From positions 1,054,001-1,118,000 of the forward strand of contig NZ_CP059067.1 in the NCBI RefSeq assembly GCF_017795745.1: a stretch of DNA of 64,000 bases, in the 5' to 3' direction. This document shows positions 18,449 through 27,463 of this stretch, piece after piece. Made by a program: the position numbers and the translations under genes. Source of the DNA: Rhizobacter sp. AJA081-3. Lineage in GTDB: Bacteria; Pseudomonadota; Gammaproteobacteria; Burkholderiales; Burkholderiaceae_C. The notes below the pieces were generated by a model, which saw nothing but the letters and a program-made list of their open reading frames with translations, did no database searches and had not been told where the DNA came from. The first letter of the stretch is position 1. The number at the start of each line of letters is the position of its first letter.

Positions 18449-18475
18449 TCAAGGGCAGCGGCAAGCTGCCGAAAG
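18449..18475 (+). promoter_or_regulatory. possible sigma-28 promoter of the GGDEF/EAL gene
   Basis: TCAAGGGC, 11 bases, GCCGAAAG. The -10 part matches GCCGATAA in 6 of 8 positions; the -35 part keeps the T-AAG core. Start predicted near 18482, leaving a leader of about 47 nt to the ATG at 18529. It would lie inside the coding region if the in-frame GTG at 18442 were the start. Confidence 0.4.
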
Positions 18476-18528
18476 GCCTGAAGATCGCGGACGCCCGTCC
18501 TCGAACACCTCGCCACGTTTCTCACTCG

Positions 18529-20583
18529 ATGCTTCTCGCCGCCTGCCTTGTCGTGACCGCCCTGCTGCTGTGGCTGGCCGCCGGCATCGGCGTTCTGGCC
18601 GAGCGGCGGTCGAGCAAGATGGCATGGCGGGTGCGTGGCATCGCCATCGTGCTCAGCGCCTGTGCCCTGTGGTGGCCGGCGCACGCGCTGCAGACCGAGG
18701 GCACCCTGGCAGCGTCGGCGGGCGCCCGCTCGATGCTGGCCTGGCTGCCTGCCCTGGCGCTGTTTTCGCTCGGCCTGGCCACCACGCGGGCCTGGGCCTT
18801 GGGCTCCTGGGCCGGCACGGTGCTGGGCGGCGTCGTCACCGTGGTGGCGGCCTATGCATATGCGATGCTGCTGCTGCCCAGCCTGTTCCGCATTGCCCCG
18901 ATCGATCTGCCGGTGAGCGAAGGTGCGCTGGTGCTCGGGCTGGCGATGGCGAGCATCGCGATGTTCCTGCCGACGCAGAACGAACGTGTGGGCCAATGGG
19001 TCCGCGCGATGTCGGTGTCGGCCGCGGCCGGGGTGGTGGCGCTGGCGCTGACCGGATTCATGGCCACCATGCCGTCCGTTCCGGACACCGCCTGGCATGA
19101 ACTGGCGGTGCTCTCGCTGGTGGCCGCGCTCGGCGCCATGGTGCTGGCGATGCTGCGACAACCCTCGGACTCGCAGGACATGGTGGCGCGCCCGGTCCGC
19201 GTGACCGCCACCGATCTGCTGACCGGCTTGCCGACGCGGCAGTTCTTCGAGGAGCGTCTGACGGCGGCGGCCAGGCGCTGCGACGCCAAGCAGGCCAAGC
19301 TGGCGGTGCTGTTCATCGACCTCGACGGCTTCAAGCCGGTCAACGACACCTTCGGCCATGCCTGCGGCGACCGCGTGCTCGAGCAGGTCGGCGTGCGTCT
19401 GCGTTCGCTCACGCGCGGCTCCGACGTGGCGGCGCGCGTCGGAGGCGACGAATTCCTGCTGCTGATCCCGGGCATCTCGTCGACCGAGTCGGTGACGCGC
19501 ATCGCCAAGGCGCTGATCGAGATCCTCAGCCGGCCCTACAAGGTGGAAGACCGCGAGATCGGCATCTCCTGCTCGGTGGGCATCGCCATCTACCCCGACG
19601 GCTGCCGTGCCAGCAAGCTGATCGCCCGCGCCGACGCGGCGATGTACGCCGCCAAGCGCGCCGGCGGCACGCGGCATGCCTTCTTCTCGCCGGAGATGGA
19701 TTCCGACGCCAAGCAGAACTTCGACATGGTGCGCGATCTGCGCCGCGCCATCGCCAACAACGAACTCGAGCTGTACTTCCAGCCGAAGATCGACGCGCGC
19801 AGCGGCAAGGTCACCGCCGCCGAGGCACTGCTGCGCTGGAACCATCCGAAGCTCGGTCTCGTGTTGCCCGGCCAGTTCGTGCCGCTGGCCGAGCGCACCG
19901 GGCTGATCGGCCCGCTGGGCGACTGGGTCATCGAAGCCGCGTGCCGGCAGGCGCGCGCCTGGCGCGACAAGGGCCTGCGCATGCGCGTGGCGATCAACCT
20001 GTCGGCCTACCAGATGCGCCAGGACGACATCGTCGACCGCATCATCGAGGCCCTCAAGCGCCACCGCATCCGTCCCTCGCTGCTGACCTGCGAGATCACG
20101 GAATCTGCAGCGATGGAGGACACGCTGGCCACCCAGGAGACCTTCCGCCGCCTCGGCGAACTCGGCACGCACCTGTCGATCGACGACTTCGGCACCGGCT
20201 ACTCGAGCCTGGCCTATCTGCGCAAGCTGCCCGCCGAGGAGCTGAAGATCGACCGAAGCTTCGTGCAGGACCTGGAGCACAGCCCCGACGCCCGCGCGGT
20301 GGTCGATGCGGTGCTCAAGCTCGCCCACGCGCTGGGGCTGAAGGTGGTCGCCGAGGGCGTGGAGAACCCGCGCCAGCACCAGATCCTGGCCGAGCTGGGT
20401 TGCGACGAACTGCAGGGCTACCTGTTCGCCAAGCCGATGTCGGCCCGCGCGCTGCTGCTGTGGGCCATCGGCGACCGTGGCGAGGCCTCGGTGTTCCGCA
20501 ACTCGCTGTTCGGCGAGACGCGCCAGACCTCGCTGCTGGCGGCACGCACGGCACCGGTGCCGGACAACCGGGAAGCCGCCTAG
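18529..20583 (+). CDS. membrane GGDEF-EAL protein (c-di-GMP turnover)
   Basis: A 684-aa protein. Residues 1-190 hold six or seven transmembrane helices of no family I can name. The GGDEF domain has an intact signature GGDEF at about 305 and an inhibitory I-site RGSD five residues before it. The EAL domain has AEALLRWNHP at about 430 and DDFGTGYSSL at about 552. Both activities could be real, so the balance between c-di-GMP synthesis and breakdown cannot be read from sequence. I chose ATG 18529 rather than GTG 18442 because the membrane region starts at once and a possible promoter lies between the two. It follows the NarL-type regulator. Confidence 0.9.
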   Translation: MLLAACLVVTALLLWLAAGIGVLAERRSSKMAWRVRGIAIVLSACALWWPAHALQTEGTLAASAGARSMLAWLPALALFSLGLATTRAWALGSWAGTVLGGVVTVVAAYAYAMLLLPSLFRIAPIDLPVSEGALVLGLAMASIAMFLPTQNERVGQWVRAMSVSAAAGVVALALTGFMATMPSVPDTAWHELAVLSLVAALGAMVLAMLRQPSDSQDMVARPVRVTATDLLTGLPTRQFFEERLTAAARRCDAKQAKLAVLFIDLDGFKPVNDTFGHACGDRVLEQVGVRLRSLTRGSDVAARVGGDEFLLLIPGISSTESVTRIAKALIEILSRPYKVEDREIGISCSVGIAIYPDGCRASKLIARADAAMYAAKRAGGTRHAFFSPEMDSDAKQNFDMVRDLRRAIANNELELYFQPKIDARSGKVTAAEALLRWNHPKLGLVLPGQFVPLAERTGLIGPLGDWVIEAACRQARAWRDKGLRMRVAINLSAYQMRQDDIVDRIIEALKRHRIRPSLLTCEITESAAMEDTLATQETFRRLGELGTHLSIDDFGTGYSSLAYLRKLPAEELKIDRSFVQDLEHSPDARAVVDAVLKLAHALGLKVVAEGVENPRQHQILAELGCDELQGYLFAKPMSARALLLWAIGDRGEASVFRNSLFGETRQTSLLAARTAPVPDNREAA

Positions 20584-20599
20584 AGCGTTGCCACGTGCC

Positions 20600-21031
20600 T
20601 CAGCGCGTCGCGCGCCGGCGCACGCATTCGAGGTAGCGCTCGCCGTCGGGCGGCAGCCCGCTCTTCTGCGAGGCCCAGACCATCTCGCCCAGGCACTCCA
20701 TCACCTCGTGGTGCGCCTCGTGCGCCGAGCCACGCCGGGCAGCGAGCAGCTCGAAGGCCTGCCGGATGCCGCGCGGCTGGTCGATCGACACCTGCTCGGT
20801 GATCGTCAGGTGCATCGACAGGTGCAGGAAGGGATTGGTGCGGCCGCTCTCGACGTCGTAGACCGACGCCAGCGCCGCTTCGAGGTCGTCGAGTTCGGCG
20901 TGGTACTCCGGATGCTCGTCGATCCAGTCGGCGGCCAGCGCCTCCATCGGGATCAGCGGCAGGCCGTCGCGGCGCTTGCGGCGCGTGTCGCAGAAGAATC
21001 GGCGCACGTCGTTCTGGGAAGGAGCAAACAT
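20600..21031 (-). CDS. DUF1841 family protein
   Basis: A 143-aa soluble protein. Family blocks are EHPEYHAELDDLEAAL, NPFLHLSMHLTITEQ and HEAHHEVMECLGEMVWASQ. DUF1841 is common in beta- and gammaproteobacteria, and its function is unknown. It is divergent from the TauE/SafE gene, with 37 bp between starts, and ends 16 bp after the GGDEF/EAL gene, tail to tail. Confidence 0.88.
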   Translation of the reverse strand: MFAPSQNDVRRFFCDTRRKRRDGLPLIPMEALAADWIDEHPEYHAELDDLEAALASVYDVESGRTNPFLHLSMHLTITEQVSIDQPRGIRQAFELLAARRGSAHEAHHEVMECLGEMVWASQKSGLPPDGERYLECVRRRATR

Positions 21032-21068
21032 CCGACAATTGTCTCTCGACAGGAAAAGACGGACCCTG

Positions 21069-21836
21069 ATGACGGCATGGAGCGAGCTGCCGCTGATCCA
21101 CGATGCGGCCTTCTATGCCGTGGCTGTGCCGGCGGTGTTGATGATGGGCCTGTCCAAGAGCGGCTTCCTCGGCGGCTTCGGCTCGCTGGCGGTGCCGCTG
21201 ATGGCGCTGGCGATTCCGGTGCCGCAGGCGGCGGCGATCATGCTGCCGCTGCTGCTGGTGATGGACGCGACCGGCCTGCAGCAGCTGTGGAGACACTGCG
21301 ACCGCGAGCTGCTGCGCCTGCTTCTGCCCGCCGGCCTGCTCGGCACGGTGGTCGGCACGGTGCTGTTCGGCGTGCTGAGCACGGCGACGGTGGCCGCCGT
21401 GGTGGGCGCGCTGACGCTGCTCTTTCTCGCCCAGCGGCTGCTGTTCCCGCCGCGTGCCGACAGCCCGCCGCCGCCGCGCCCGCTGGGCTTCGTGCTGGGC
21501 ATCGCGTCGGGCTTCACCAGCTTCGTCGCGCATGCCGGCAGCCCGCCGATCAATGCCTACGTGCTGCCGCTGCGCCTGGCACCGCTGACCTATGCCGCGA
21601 CCATGTCGGTGTTCTTCGCCGCGGTGAACCTGTCGAAGTGGATCCCCTACGCCTGGCTGGGCCTGATCGACCTGCGCAACATGAGCACCTCGCTCGTGCT
21701 GATGCCGTTGGCGCCACTGGGCGTGTGGCTGGGCGTGTGGGCCACGCGCCGCATCGACGCGAGCTGGTTCTACCGGCTCGCCTACACCGGCATGTTTCTC
21801 ACCGGTGCGAAGCTGCTGTACGACGGGCTGAAGTGA
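21069..21836 (+). CDS. TauE/SafE family sulfite/anion exporter
   Basis: A 255-aa inner-membrane protein with about eight helices and the internal two-fold repeat of the TauE/SafE family: MGLSKSGFLGGFGSLAVPLM near the start and GIASGFTSFVAHAGSPPINAY after the midpoint. Members export sulfite, sulfoacetate or other small anions; the substrate here cannot be read from sequence. ATG 21069 is chosen since upstream in-frame codons overlap the divergent DUF1841 gene. It converges on the zinc operon with a 7-bp gap. Confidence 0.88.
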   Translation: MTAWSELPLIHDAAFYAVAVPAVLMMGLSKSGFLGGFGSLAVPLMALAIPVPQAAAIMLPLLLVMDATGLQQLWRHCDRELLRLLLPAGLLGTVVGTVLFGVLSTATVAAVVGALTLLFLAQRLLFPPRADSPPPPRPLGFVLGIASGFTSFVAHAGSPPINAYVLPLRLAPLTYAATMSVFFAAVNLSKWIPYAWLGLIDLRNMSTSLVLMPLAPLGVWLGVWATRRIDASWFYRLAYTGMFLTGAKLLYDGLK

Positions 21837-21843
21837 GCGGGGG

Positions 21844-22410
21844 CTACTTCTTGTCGGTGTAGATGTCGATGGCCACGGCTTCCAGCCGGTAGCCGCTGGC
21901 GCCCATGAAGGTGTCCGAACGCAGCGTCTTCAGCGTGCCGCTGATCCACACCGCGTCCATCGACTTCACGCCCTTGGCGGCCTCGCGCGGGCGCACGTGG
22001 ATGATCTGGTTCGAGGGCGGCGGCGGCGAGTGGATGCAGGCCCCGAAGTAGGGCACGAGCAGGAACTCGGTCATGCCCGACTTGCCTTCTTCGAGCGGCA
22101 CCACGTAGCCCGGGATGCGGATCGCCTTGCCGTCCATCGCGTTGTTGGTCGGTGCGTTGTCCCAGGTCTCGCGCATCTTCTTCAGCATGGCGGCCGCGCG
22201 CGGGTCGGCATCGCTGAGCACGCCGAAGTTCATGTCCTTGAACTGCTTGAGCGGATCCCAGTCCTTGGGTACCAGATCGTCCCAGGTGATTTCCGGGAAG
22301 CCGGCGCGGGCCGGGGCGGCGGCCTTGGCGGCCGGCTTGTCCTGCGCGGCGGCGTGCGCGCCCGGCAGGGCCAGGGCCATCGCAATCAGCCAGGGAGCGG
22401 TTCGGTTCAT
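21844..22410 (-). CDS. DUF3299 domain-containing exported protein (zinc operon)
   Basis: A 188-aa protein with a signal peptide (MNRTAPWLIAMALALPGAHA) and a DUF3299 domain. The hallmark GACIHSPPPPSNQIIHV (about 124-140) offers Cys and His residues that could bind metal. IRIPGYVVPLEEG precedes it and the fold is small and beta-rich. It ends the nine-gene zinc operon, 14 bp after the FtsX-type permease. Association with a ZrgA-like protein and an FtsX-type ABC pair suggests it works in zinc handling in the periplasm (inference). Confidence 0.85.
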   Translation of the reverse strand: MNRTAPWLIAMALALPGAHAAAQDKPAAKAAAPARAGFPEITWDDLVPKDWDPLKQFKDMNFGVLSDADPRAAAMLKKMRETWDNAPTNNAMDGKAIRIPGYVVPLEEGKSGMTEFLLVPYFGACIHSPPPPSNQIIHVRPREAAKGVKSMDAVWISGTLKTLRSDTFMGASGYRLEAVAIDIYTDKK

Positions 22411-22424
22411 CGTCGGTTCCTCGT

Positions 22425-23699
22425 TCAGCTGCGCGGCGACAGGCCGTCGGACAGCGACATCCGGTAGGCGCGCAGGCCCGGGATCAGGCTGGCCAGCACG
22501 CCGGCCGCCAATACGCCGCCGAGCAGCAGCCCTTGTGATGCGCTCGGCTCGCCGAGGTTCAATGTCACGCCGTAGTGAGACTGTACCCAGGGCCCGGCCC
22601 CGGCGATCAGTGCCACGCAGGCCAGCGTGCCCAGCAGCATGCCGGCCAGCGTGACGAGCAGGCCCTCGGCGGCCAGCAGCACCAGCACGTCGCGCGGGCC
22701 GGCGCCGACGGCGCGCAACACGGCGAGCTCGCGGCGGCGCTCGTTCAGCCCGGCCAGCACGGTGGCCACCAGCCCGGCCAGGCTGACCAGCGCCACCAGA
22801 GCCGACAGACCGATGAGCAGCTTCTCGCCCACGCCGACCACGTTCCAGAGTTCGTCCAGCGCCACGCCGGGCAGCACCGCCATCAGCGGCTCGCCCTCGT
22901 AGTCGTTGACGAAACGCTGCACCGCGAAGACCGCGGCGCGCCCCTTCAGGCCGACCAGCGCGGCGGTGACCTGCTTGGGCGCGAGATCGAACTTGCGCGC
23001 CTGCTCGGCCGGGATGGCCAGGCCCTTCATCGGCGTGCCGGCCGACCAGTCGAGGTGGATCGCTTCGAGCGCGGGCAGGCTGATGTGTACGGTGCGGTCC
23101 ACCGGCGTGCCGGTCGGCGCGAGGATGCCGACCACGGTGAAGGGCTTGTCGGCATGCTCGCTGCCCGGCAGCGTGCCGCTGCCGTGGCTGAGCACGATGG
23201 GGTCGCCGAGCTTGTAGCGCAGGCGCTGCGCGACCTCCGCGCCGAGCACGGTGCCGTACAGGCCGTCGAGATCGCCGCTGAAGGGCGAGCCGTGCTCGAG
23301 CCGCAGCGCCTGCCGCTCGCCGTAGCGGAAACGCTCGAAGAACGCCTTCGTCGTGCCCAGCACCGGGAAGCCGCGGTGCGAGTCGCCCAGCGACAGCGGC
23401 ACCACCCAGTCGACGGCGCGGTGTTTCGCGATCTCCTCGATGCTTTCCATGCGCACGTTGTTGGTGGCGCCGCCGAGATGGAACACGGCGTAGAGCATCA
23501 GCTGCACGGAGCCGGTGCGTGCGCCGACGACGAGGTCGGTGCCGCTGACGGCCTGAGAGAAGTTGTCGCGCACGTCGATGCGCACCCGATCGAAGGCGAG
23601 CAGCAACAGCGTCGACAGCGCGATCGACAGCGCCACCAGCGACAGCGTGCCGCGGCGGTTCCAGGCGCTGGCCGCCGCCAGGCTCAGCAGCGCCTTCAT
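22425..23699 (-). CDS. FtsX/MacB-type ABC transporter permease (zinc operon)
   Basis: A 424-aa permease: first helix at about 17-38, a periplasmic MacB-like core domain (about 40-270), then three helices in an FtsX domain (about 295-415; LIGLSALVALVSLAGLVATVLAGLNE and ELAVLRAVGAGPRDV). This is the mechanotransmission or lipoprotein-release type, not a ZnuB-type importer. It overlaps its ATPase gene by 4 bp (ATGA at 23696-23699). Likely extracts or activates a periplasmic partner such as the ZrgA-like or DUF3299 protein; this is inference. Confidence 0.88.
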   Translation of the reverse strand: MKALLSLAAASAWNRRGTLSLVALSIALSTLLLLAFDRVRIDVRDNFSQAVSGTDLVVGARTGSVQLMLYAVFHLGGATNNVRMESIEEIAKHRAVDWVVPLSLGDSHRGFPVLGTTKAFFERFRYGERQALRLEHGSPFSGDLDGLYGTVLGAEVAQRLRYKLGDPIVLSHGSGTLPGSEHADKPFTVVGILAPTGTPVDRTVHISLPALEAIHLDWSAGTPMKGLAIPAEQARKFDLAPKQVTAALVGLKGRAAVFAVQRFVNDYEGEPLMAVLPGVALDELWNVVGVGEKLLIGLSALVALVSLAGLVATVLAGLNERRRELAVLRAVGAGPRDVLVLLAAEGLLVTLAGMLLGTLACVALIAGAGPWVQSHYGVTLNLGEPSASQGLLLGGVLAAGVLASLIPGLRAYRMSLSDGLSPRS

Positions 23700-24394
23700 C
23701 CGGCAGCCTCGTGCAAGGCGTGGTTCAGATCCGGCAGCGAGGCCGCACGGTCGAAGCGGCGCGCCAGTCGCTCGTCGTGGCTGACGAAGACCAGCGTGCT
23801 GCCGGCGGCGCGGCATTCGCCGAGCAGCACGTCCATGAAGTCGTCGCGTAACGTGGCGTCCAGCGCCGAGGTCGGCTCGTCGGCGATCACCACCTCGGGC
23901 GCGCCGATCAGCGCGCGCGCCGCGGCCACGCGTTGCTGCTGTCCGACCGAAAGCTCGCGCGCGTCACGAGGAAACAGGCTTGAATCCAGCCCGACACGCT
24001 CGAGCAGCGATCGCGCCTGCGCCGCCGGCGAGCCGCTGCGCTGCGTGGCGCGTGCGGCGCGCGAGGGCGAGAAGCGGCAGCCCAGCAGCACGTTGTCGGT
24101 CACGTTCAGCCAGGGCAGCAGGTTGAACTGCTGGAACAGGTAGCCGACATGGTCGGCGCGGAAGGCATCGCGCGCCGCGCCGGACATCGAGCCCCAGGAG
24201 CGGCCGGCCATCGACACGCTGCCGGCACGTGGCACCAGCACGCCGGCCAGCAGCGACAGCAGCGTGCTCTTGCCGCAGCCGCTCGGGCCGTGCAGGAACA
24301 GCGTCTCGCCGGCGCTGACCTGCAGCGTGTCGATGGCCAGGCAGTCGCGCCCGGCTCGCGGCCAGGCGTAGCGCAGATCGTGCAGCTCGATCAC
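23696..24394 (-). CDS. ABC transporter ATP-binding protein (LolD/MacB type, zinc operon)
   Basis: A 232-aa ATPase: Walker A GPSGCGKST (about 36-44), Q-loop FQQFNLLPWLNV, signature written LSVGQQQR in place of the usual LSGGQQQR, Walker B VVIADEPTSALD and switch His in VSHDE. The insert FSPSRAARATQRSGSPAA before the signature is not typical. Partner of the FtsX-type permease that it overlaps by 4 bp; both lie 9 bp downstream of the ZrgA-like gene. Confidence 0.9.
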   Translation of the reverse strand: MIELHDLRYAWPRAGRDCLAIDTLQVSAGETLFLHGPSGCGKSTLLSLLAGVLVPRAGSVSMAGRSWGSMSGAARDAFRADHVGYLFQQFNLLPWLNVTDNVLLGCRFSPSRAARATQRSGSPAAQARSLLERVGLDSSLFPRDARELSVGQQQRVAAARALIGAPEVVIADEPTSALDATLRDDFMDVLLGECRAAGSTLVFVSHDERLARRFDRAASLPDLNHALHEAAG

Positions 24395-24403
24395 GCCGAG
24401 CCG

Positions 24404-24922
24404 CTAGCGCGCCAGCTCGACGCGCTGCGCCGGGCGGACGAGCACTTGCTTGCGCTGGCCCTTGGACGTGGCGCTCTGCACCTCCAGCCGGGCCAGACGC
24501 GGGAAGGCCTTGAACAGGCCGATCTCGACGAAGGCCGGGGCCGACTTGCAGGTGAACTCGAAGTCGGCGTCGAGGTCGCCGTGGCCGTCATCGGCTGAGG
24601 ACTTGGCATCGCCCAGCTTGAGCGGCGCAGACGCCAGCGAGACCGGCCCCAGGCTGCACTGCGCGGCGGGGTCGATGCGGAACAGCGTGTCGGCCGCCTT
24701 CAGCGTGGCGACCATCGACTCGACGGCGCGCTTCTCGGCGGCGCTGCGCGGCGCGCGCTCGAAGCCGAGCAGGCCGTCCAGCGGCGATTCGAGCGAGATG
24801 ACCAGGCGGCCCGGCTCGACGGCGATGTCGAGCTTCGCCGCGCCGTGTTCGTGGGCCTTGCCGGCCAGCGCCGGCAAGGAGATCAGAGTCGCCAGCGTGG
24901 CGGCGATCAGGTGCTGCTTCAT
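24404..24922 (-). CDS. zrgA: DUF2796 / ZrgA-family periplasmic protein
   Basis: A 172-aa protein with signal peptide (MKQHLIAATLATLISLPALA) followed at once by a metal-binding-like GKAHEHGAAKLDIAV. The family (DUF2796, ZrgA of Vibrio) takes part in zinc uptake. The long His-rich loop of many ZrgA proteins is short here (ADDGHGDLDADFEF). Two Cys residues could form a disulfide. It lies 20 bp after znuA and 9 bp before the ABC ATPase gene. The symbol is by family and context. Confidence 0.8.
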   Translation of the reverse strand: MKQHLIAATLATLISLPALAGKAHEHGAAKLDIAVEPGRLVISLESPLDGLLGFERAPRSAAEKRAVESMVATLKAADTLFRIDPAAQCSLGPVSLASAPLKLGDAKSSADDGHGDLDADFEFTCKSAPAFVEIGLFKAFPRLARLEVQSATSKGQRKQVLVRPAQRVELAR

Positions 24923-24942
24923 CGTTTGGCCATCCTCGTCGG

Positions 24943-25836
24943 TCAGCGTGCTGCCACGGCCTGCAGCGCCGCGGCGATCGACTTCACGTTGTGCGCATAC
25001 ATGCGCAGGAAGGTGTCGGCACCGGCGCCCGGCTGGGACAGTGCGTCCGAGTACAGGGTGCCGCCGACGCGCGCACCGGTCTCCTGAGCGATGCGCTCGA
25101 TGCTGCGGCGGTCGGTGATGTTCTCGACGAACAGCGCGCGGGCCTGGTGCAGCCGAACCTGCCGGATCACCGAGGCCACGCCGGCGGCGGAAGCTTCGCT
25201 GTCGGTGTTCCAGGCGCGCGGAGAAATGAAGGTGATCCCGTAAGCGTCGCCAAGATAGCCGAAGGCATCGTGCGTGGTGACCACGCGGCGCTGCTCGCGC
25301 GGCACAGCTTCGAACGCGGCGCGTGCGCTCGCATCGAGCGCGACGATGCGCTCGCGGTAGACGGCGGCGCGTGCATCGATCGCCGCGGCCTGCGCCGGCG
25401 CGGCGGCCACCAGTGCCGCGCGCATGTTCTCGACGTAGCGCTGCGCGTGTGCCAGGCTTTGCCAGGCGTGCGGATCGGCCGCACGACCGACGCGCCGCGG
25501 CTCGATCCCGCGCGAGGCCTCGATCACCGGGCCGCGGTAGCCGGAACTGCGCACCAGGCGATCGATCCAGCCTTCGAAGTGCAGCCCGTTGACCACCACC
25601 AGGTCGGCCTTGGCCAGGCGCTGCGCGTCGGCCGGCGTGGGTTCGAACACATGCGCATCGGCGTTGGCGCCGACCAGGCTGTGCACCTGTGCCGCATCGC
25701 CGGCGATCTCGCGCAGCATGTCGGCGAGGATCGAGAAGCTCGCCACCACCTGCAGCGGCCGGGCGGTCTGCGCGCGCAGCGGCGCGGCGATGCCGAGCAG
25801 CGCGAGCGCAAGGAAGAGTGTGACGAGGCGACGCAT
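24943..25836 (-). CDS. znuA: zinc ABC transporter substrate-binding protein ZnuA/AztC-like
   Basis: A 297-aa cluster A-I binding protein with signal peptide (residues 1-22). Predicted metal ligands are His62 (DAHVFEP), His123 (DPHAWQ), His189 (TTHDAFGYL) and Asp264 (LYSDALS). It lacks the long His-rich loop of classical ZnuA; the three-His-one-Asp set resembles AztC. It delivers Zn(II) in the periplasm to the permease encoded 6 bp upstream. Mn(II) cannot be excluded from residues alone, but the operon regulator and ZrgA-like protein favour zinc. Confidence 0.85.
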   Translation of the reverse strand: MRRLVTLFLALALLGIAAPLRAQTARPLQVVASFSILADMLREIAGDAAQVHSLVGANADAHVFEPTPADAQRLAKADLVVVNGLHFEGWIDRLVRSSGYRGPVIEASRGIEPRRVGRAADPHAWQSLAHAQRYVENMRAALVAAAPAQAAAIDARAAVYRERIVALDASARAAFEAVPREQRRVVTTHDAFGYLGDAYGITFISPRAWNTDSEASAAGVASVIRQVRLHQARALFVENITDRRSIERIAQETGARVGGTLYSDALSQPGAGADTFLRMYAHNVKSIAAALQAVAAR

Positions 25837-25842
25837 GGTGGT

Positions 25843-26718
25843 TCAGGCCACGCGGTGCGCGTGCAGCGCGCTGCGGCGGGCGAGCAGGCTGTCGTGGCGG
25901 CCGGCGGCCAGCGAGACGAGGTAGGCCGCGCCGGCCAGCAGCACGATGGCCGGGCCCGAGGGCAACTGCAGGTGGTAGCTCAGCAGCAGGCCGCCGGCGC
26001 CGCTGAACAGCGCGATCGCGGTGGCCGTGGCGGCCAGGCTCCACACCTCGCGGGCCCAGAAGCGCGCCGCGGTGGCCGGCAGCATCATCAGGCCCACGGC
26101 CATCAGCGTGCCCAGGGCCTGGAAGCCGGCGACGAGGTTGAGCACCACGAGGCCGAGAAAGACGAAGTGCAGCGCGCGTTCACGCCCGCCCACCGAGCGC
26201 AGGAAGCCGGGGTCGACACTGGCCACGAGCAACGGCCGGTAGGCCGCCGCGACGACCAGCAGCGTGACGCTGGCCACGCCCGCGACCGTGATGAGCGCGG
26301 TGTCGTCGACCGCGAGGATGCTGCCGAACAGCACGTGCATCAGGTCCACCGGGCTGCCGTGGGTGGAGACGATCAGGACACCGGCGGCCAGCGCGATCAG
26401 GTAGAAGGCTGCGAAGCTGGCGTCCTCGCGCTGCGTGGTGACCTGCGCCACCCACCCGGCGAGCACGGCCACCAGCAGTGCCGCCGCCAGCCCACCGGCA
26501 CCCATGGCCGGCAGCGAGAACCCGGCCAGCGCGAAGCCGATCGCCGCGCCGGGCAGTACGGCATGCGCCATCGCGTCGCCCATCAGGCTCATGCGGCGAA
26601 GCACCAGCAGCGTGCCCATCGGCGCGCTGCCCAGCGCAAGCGCGACGCAGGCCACCAGCGCGCGGCGCATGAAGCCGAACTCCACGAAGGGCTGCAGGAA
26701 GATCTCGTACGGGCCCAT
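25843..26718 (-). CDS. znuB: zinc ABC transporter permease ZnuB-like
   Basis: A 291-aa inner-membrane permease of the ABC-3 family with about eight helices (LVACVALALGSAPMGTLLVL, MGDAMAHAVLPGAAIGF, FLGLVVLNLVAGFQALGTLM). The ATG at 26718 has GAGG 8 bases upstream; an ATG two codons earlier (26724) would have it too close. The C-terminus carries HDS and ALHAHRVA histidines. It lies between znuC and znuA with gaps of about 10 and 6 bp. Confidence 0.88.
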   Translation of the reverse strand: MGPYEIFLQPFVEFGFMRRALVACVALALGSAPMGTLLVLRRMSLMGDAMAHAVLPGAAIGFALAGFSLPAMGAGGLAAALLVAVLAGWVAQVTTQREDASFAAFYLIALAAGVLIVSTHGSPVDLMHVLFGSILAVDDTALITVAGVASVTLLVVAAAYRPLLVASVDPGFLRSVGGRERALHFVFLGLVVLNLVAGFQALGTLMAVGLMMLPATAARFWAREVWSLAATATAIALFSGAGGLLLSYHLQLPSGPAIVLLAGAAYLVSLAAGRHDSLLARRSALHAHRVA

Positions 26719-26728
26719 GGTCATGCCC

Positions 26729-27463
26729 TCAGGCCCGCTCGCACACCGGTGCGGACTCGTCCCAGCGCTCCGACATCTGGCGCGCGCGGAACAGGTTCTC
26801 GGCATGCAGCACCTGCGCCGTCGGCCCCCAGGCCACGGCCTCGCGGGCGAGCAGCAGGGTCTGCGGGAAGTTCTCGCGCACCAGCTCCATGTCGTGCAGC
26901 ACCGCCACCACGGTGCGCGCTTCGCCGTGCCAGCGCCGCACCACGGCGAGCAGGTCGGCGCTGGTGCGCGCGTCGATGGCGTTGAAGGGTTCGTCGAGCA
27001 GGATCAGCTGTGCGTCCTGCAGCAGCACGCGGGCGAACAGCACGCGCTGGAACTGCCCGACCGAGAGCTCGCCGATGCGCCGCTGCTCGAAGCCCGACAG
27101 GCCCACCGAGGCCAGCGCCTCGCGCGCCTTCTCGCGCAGCGGCCGGTCGATGGCGCCGAAGGCACCACGGCGCGGCCAGTGGCCGAGCGAAACGAGATCG
27201 AGCACGCCGACCGGGAAGCTGCGGTCGATCTGCGACTGCTGCGGCAGGTAGGCCACACGGCCGACCAGCGCCGGCGCGATCTCGATGCGACCGGAGTTCA
27301 CCGGCAGCCGGCCCGCGAGTGCATCCAGCAGGCTGCTCTTGCCGGCGCCGTTGGGCCCGACGATGGCCATCAACGCACCTTGGTCGATCTCGCCGCTGAG
27401 GTGATGCACGGCAGGGTGGCGCTGGTGCGTCACCGTCAGGTCGATGAAGCGCACTGCGTTCAT
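26729..27463 (-). CDS. znuC: zinc ABC transporter ATP-binding protein ZnuC-like
   Basis: A 244-aa ATPase: Walker A GPNGAGKSS, Q-loop YLPQQSQID, signature LSVGQFQR, Walker B LILLDEPFNAID and switch His in VLHDME. The Q-loop region YLPQQSQIDRSFPVGVLDLV is the type found in metal-chelate family 3 importers. Its ATG overlaps the stop of the His-rich gene (ATGA at 27460-27463). It drives Zn import with ZnuB and ZnuA. Confidence 0.9.
   Translation of the reverse strand: MNAVRFIDLTVTHQRHPAVHHLSGEIDQGALMAIVGPNGAGKSSLLDALAGRLPVNSGRIEIAPALVGRVAYLPQQSQIDRSFPVGVLDLVSLGHWPRRGAFGAIDRPLREKAREALASVGLSGFEQRRIGELSVGQFQRVLFARVLLQDAQLILLDEPFNAIDARTSADLLAVVRRWHGEARTVVAVLHDMELVRENFPQTLLLAREAVAWGPTAQVLHAENLFRARQMSERWDESAPVCERA

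Noticed and set aside
18442-18528. GTG at 18442 as the start of the GGDEF/EAL gene
   Set aside because: It adds 29 residues with no homology feel before the membrane domain, and a sigma-28-like promoter lies within it.
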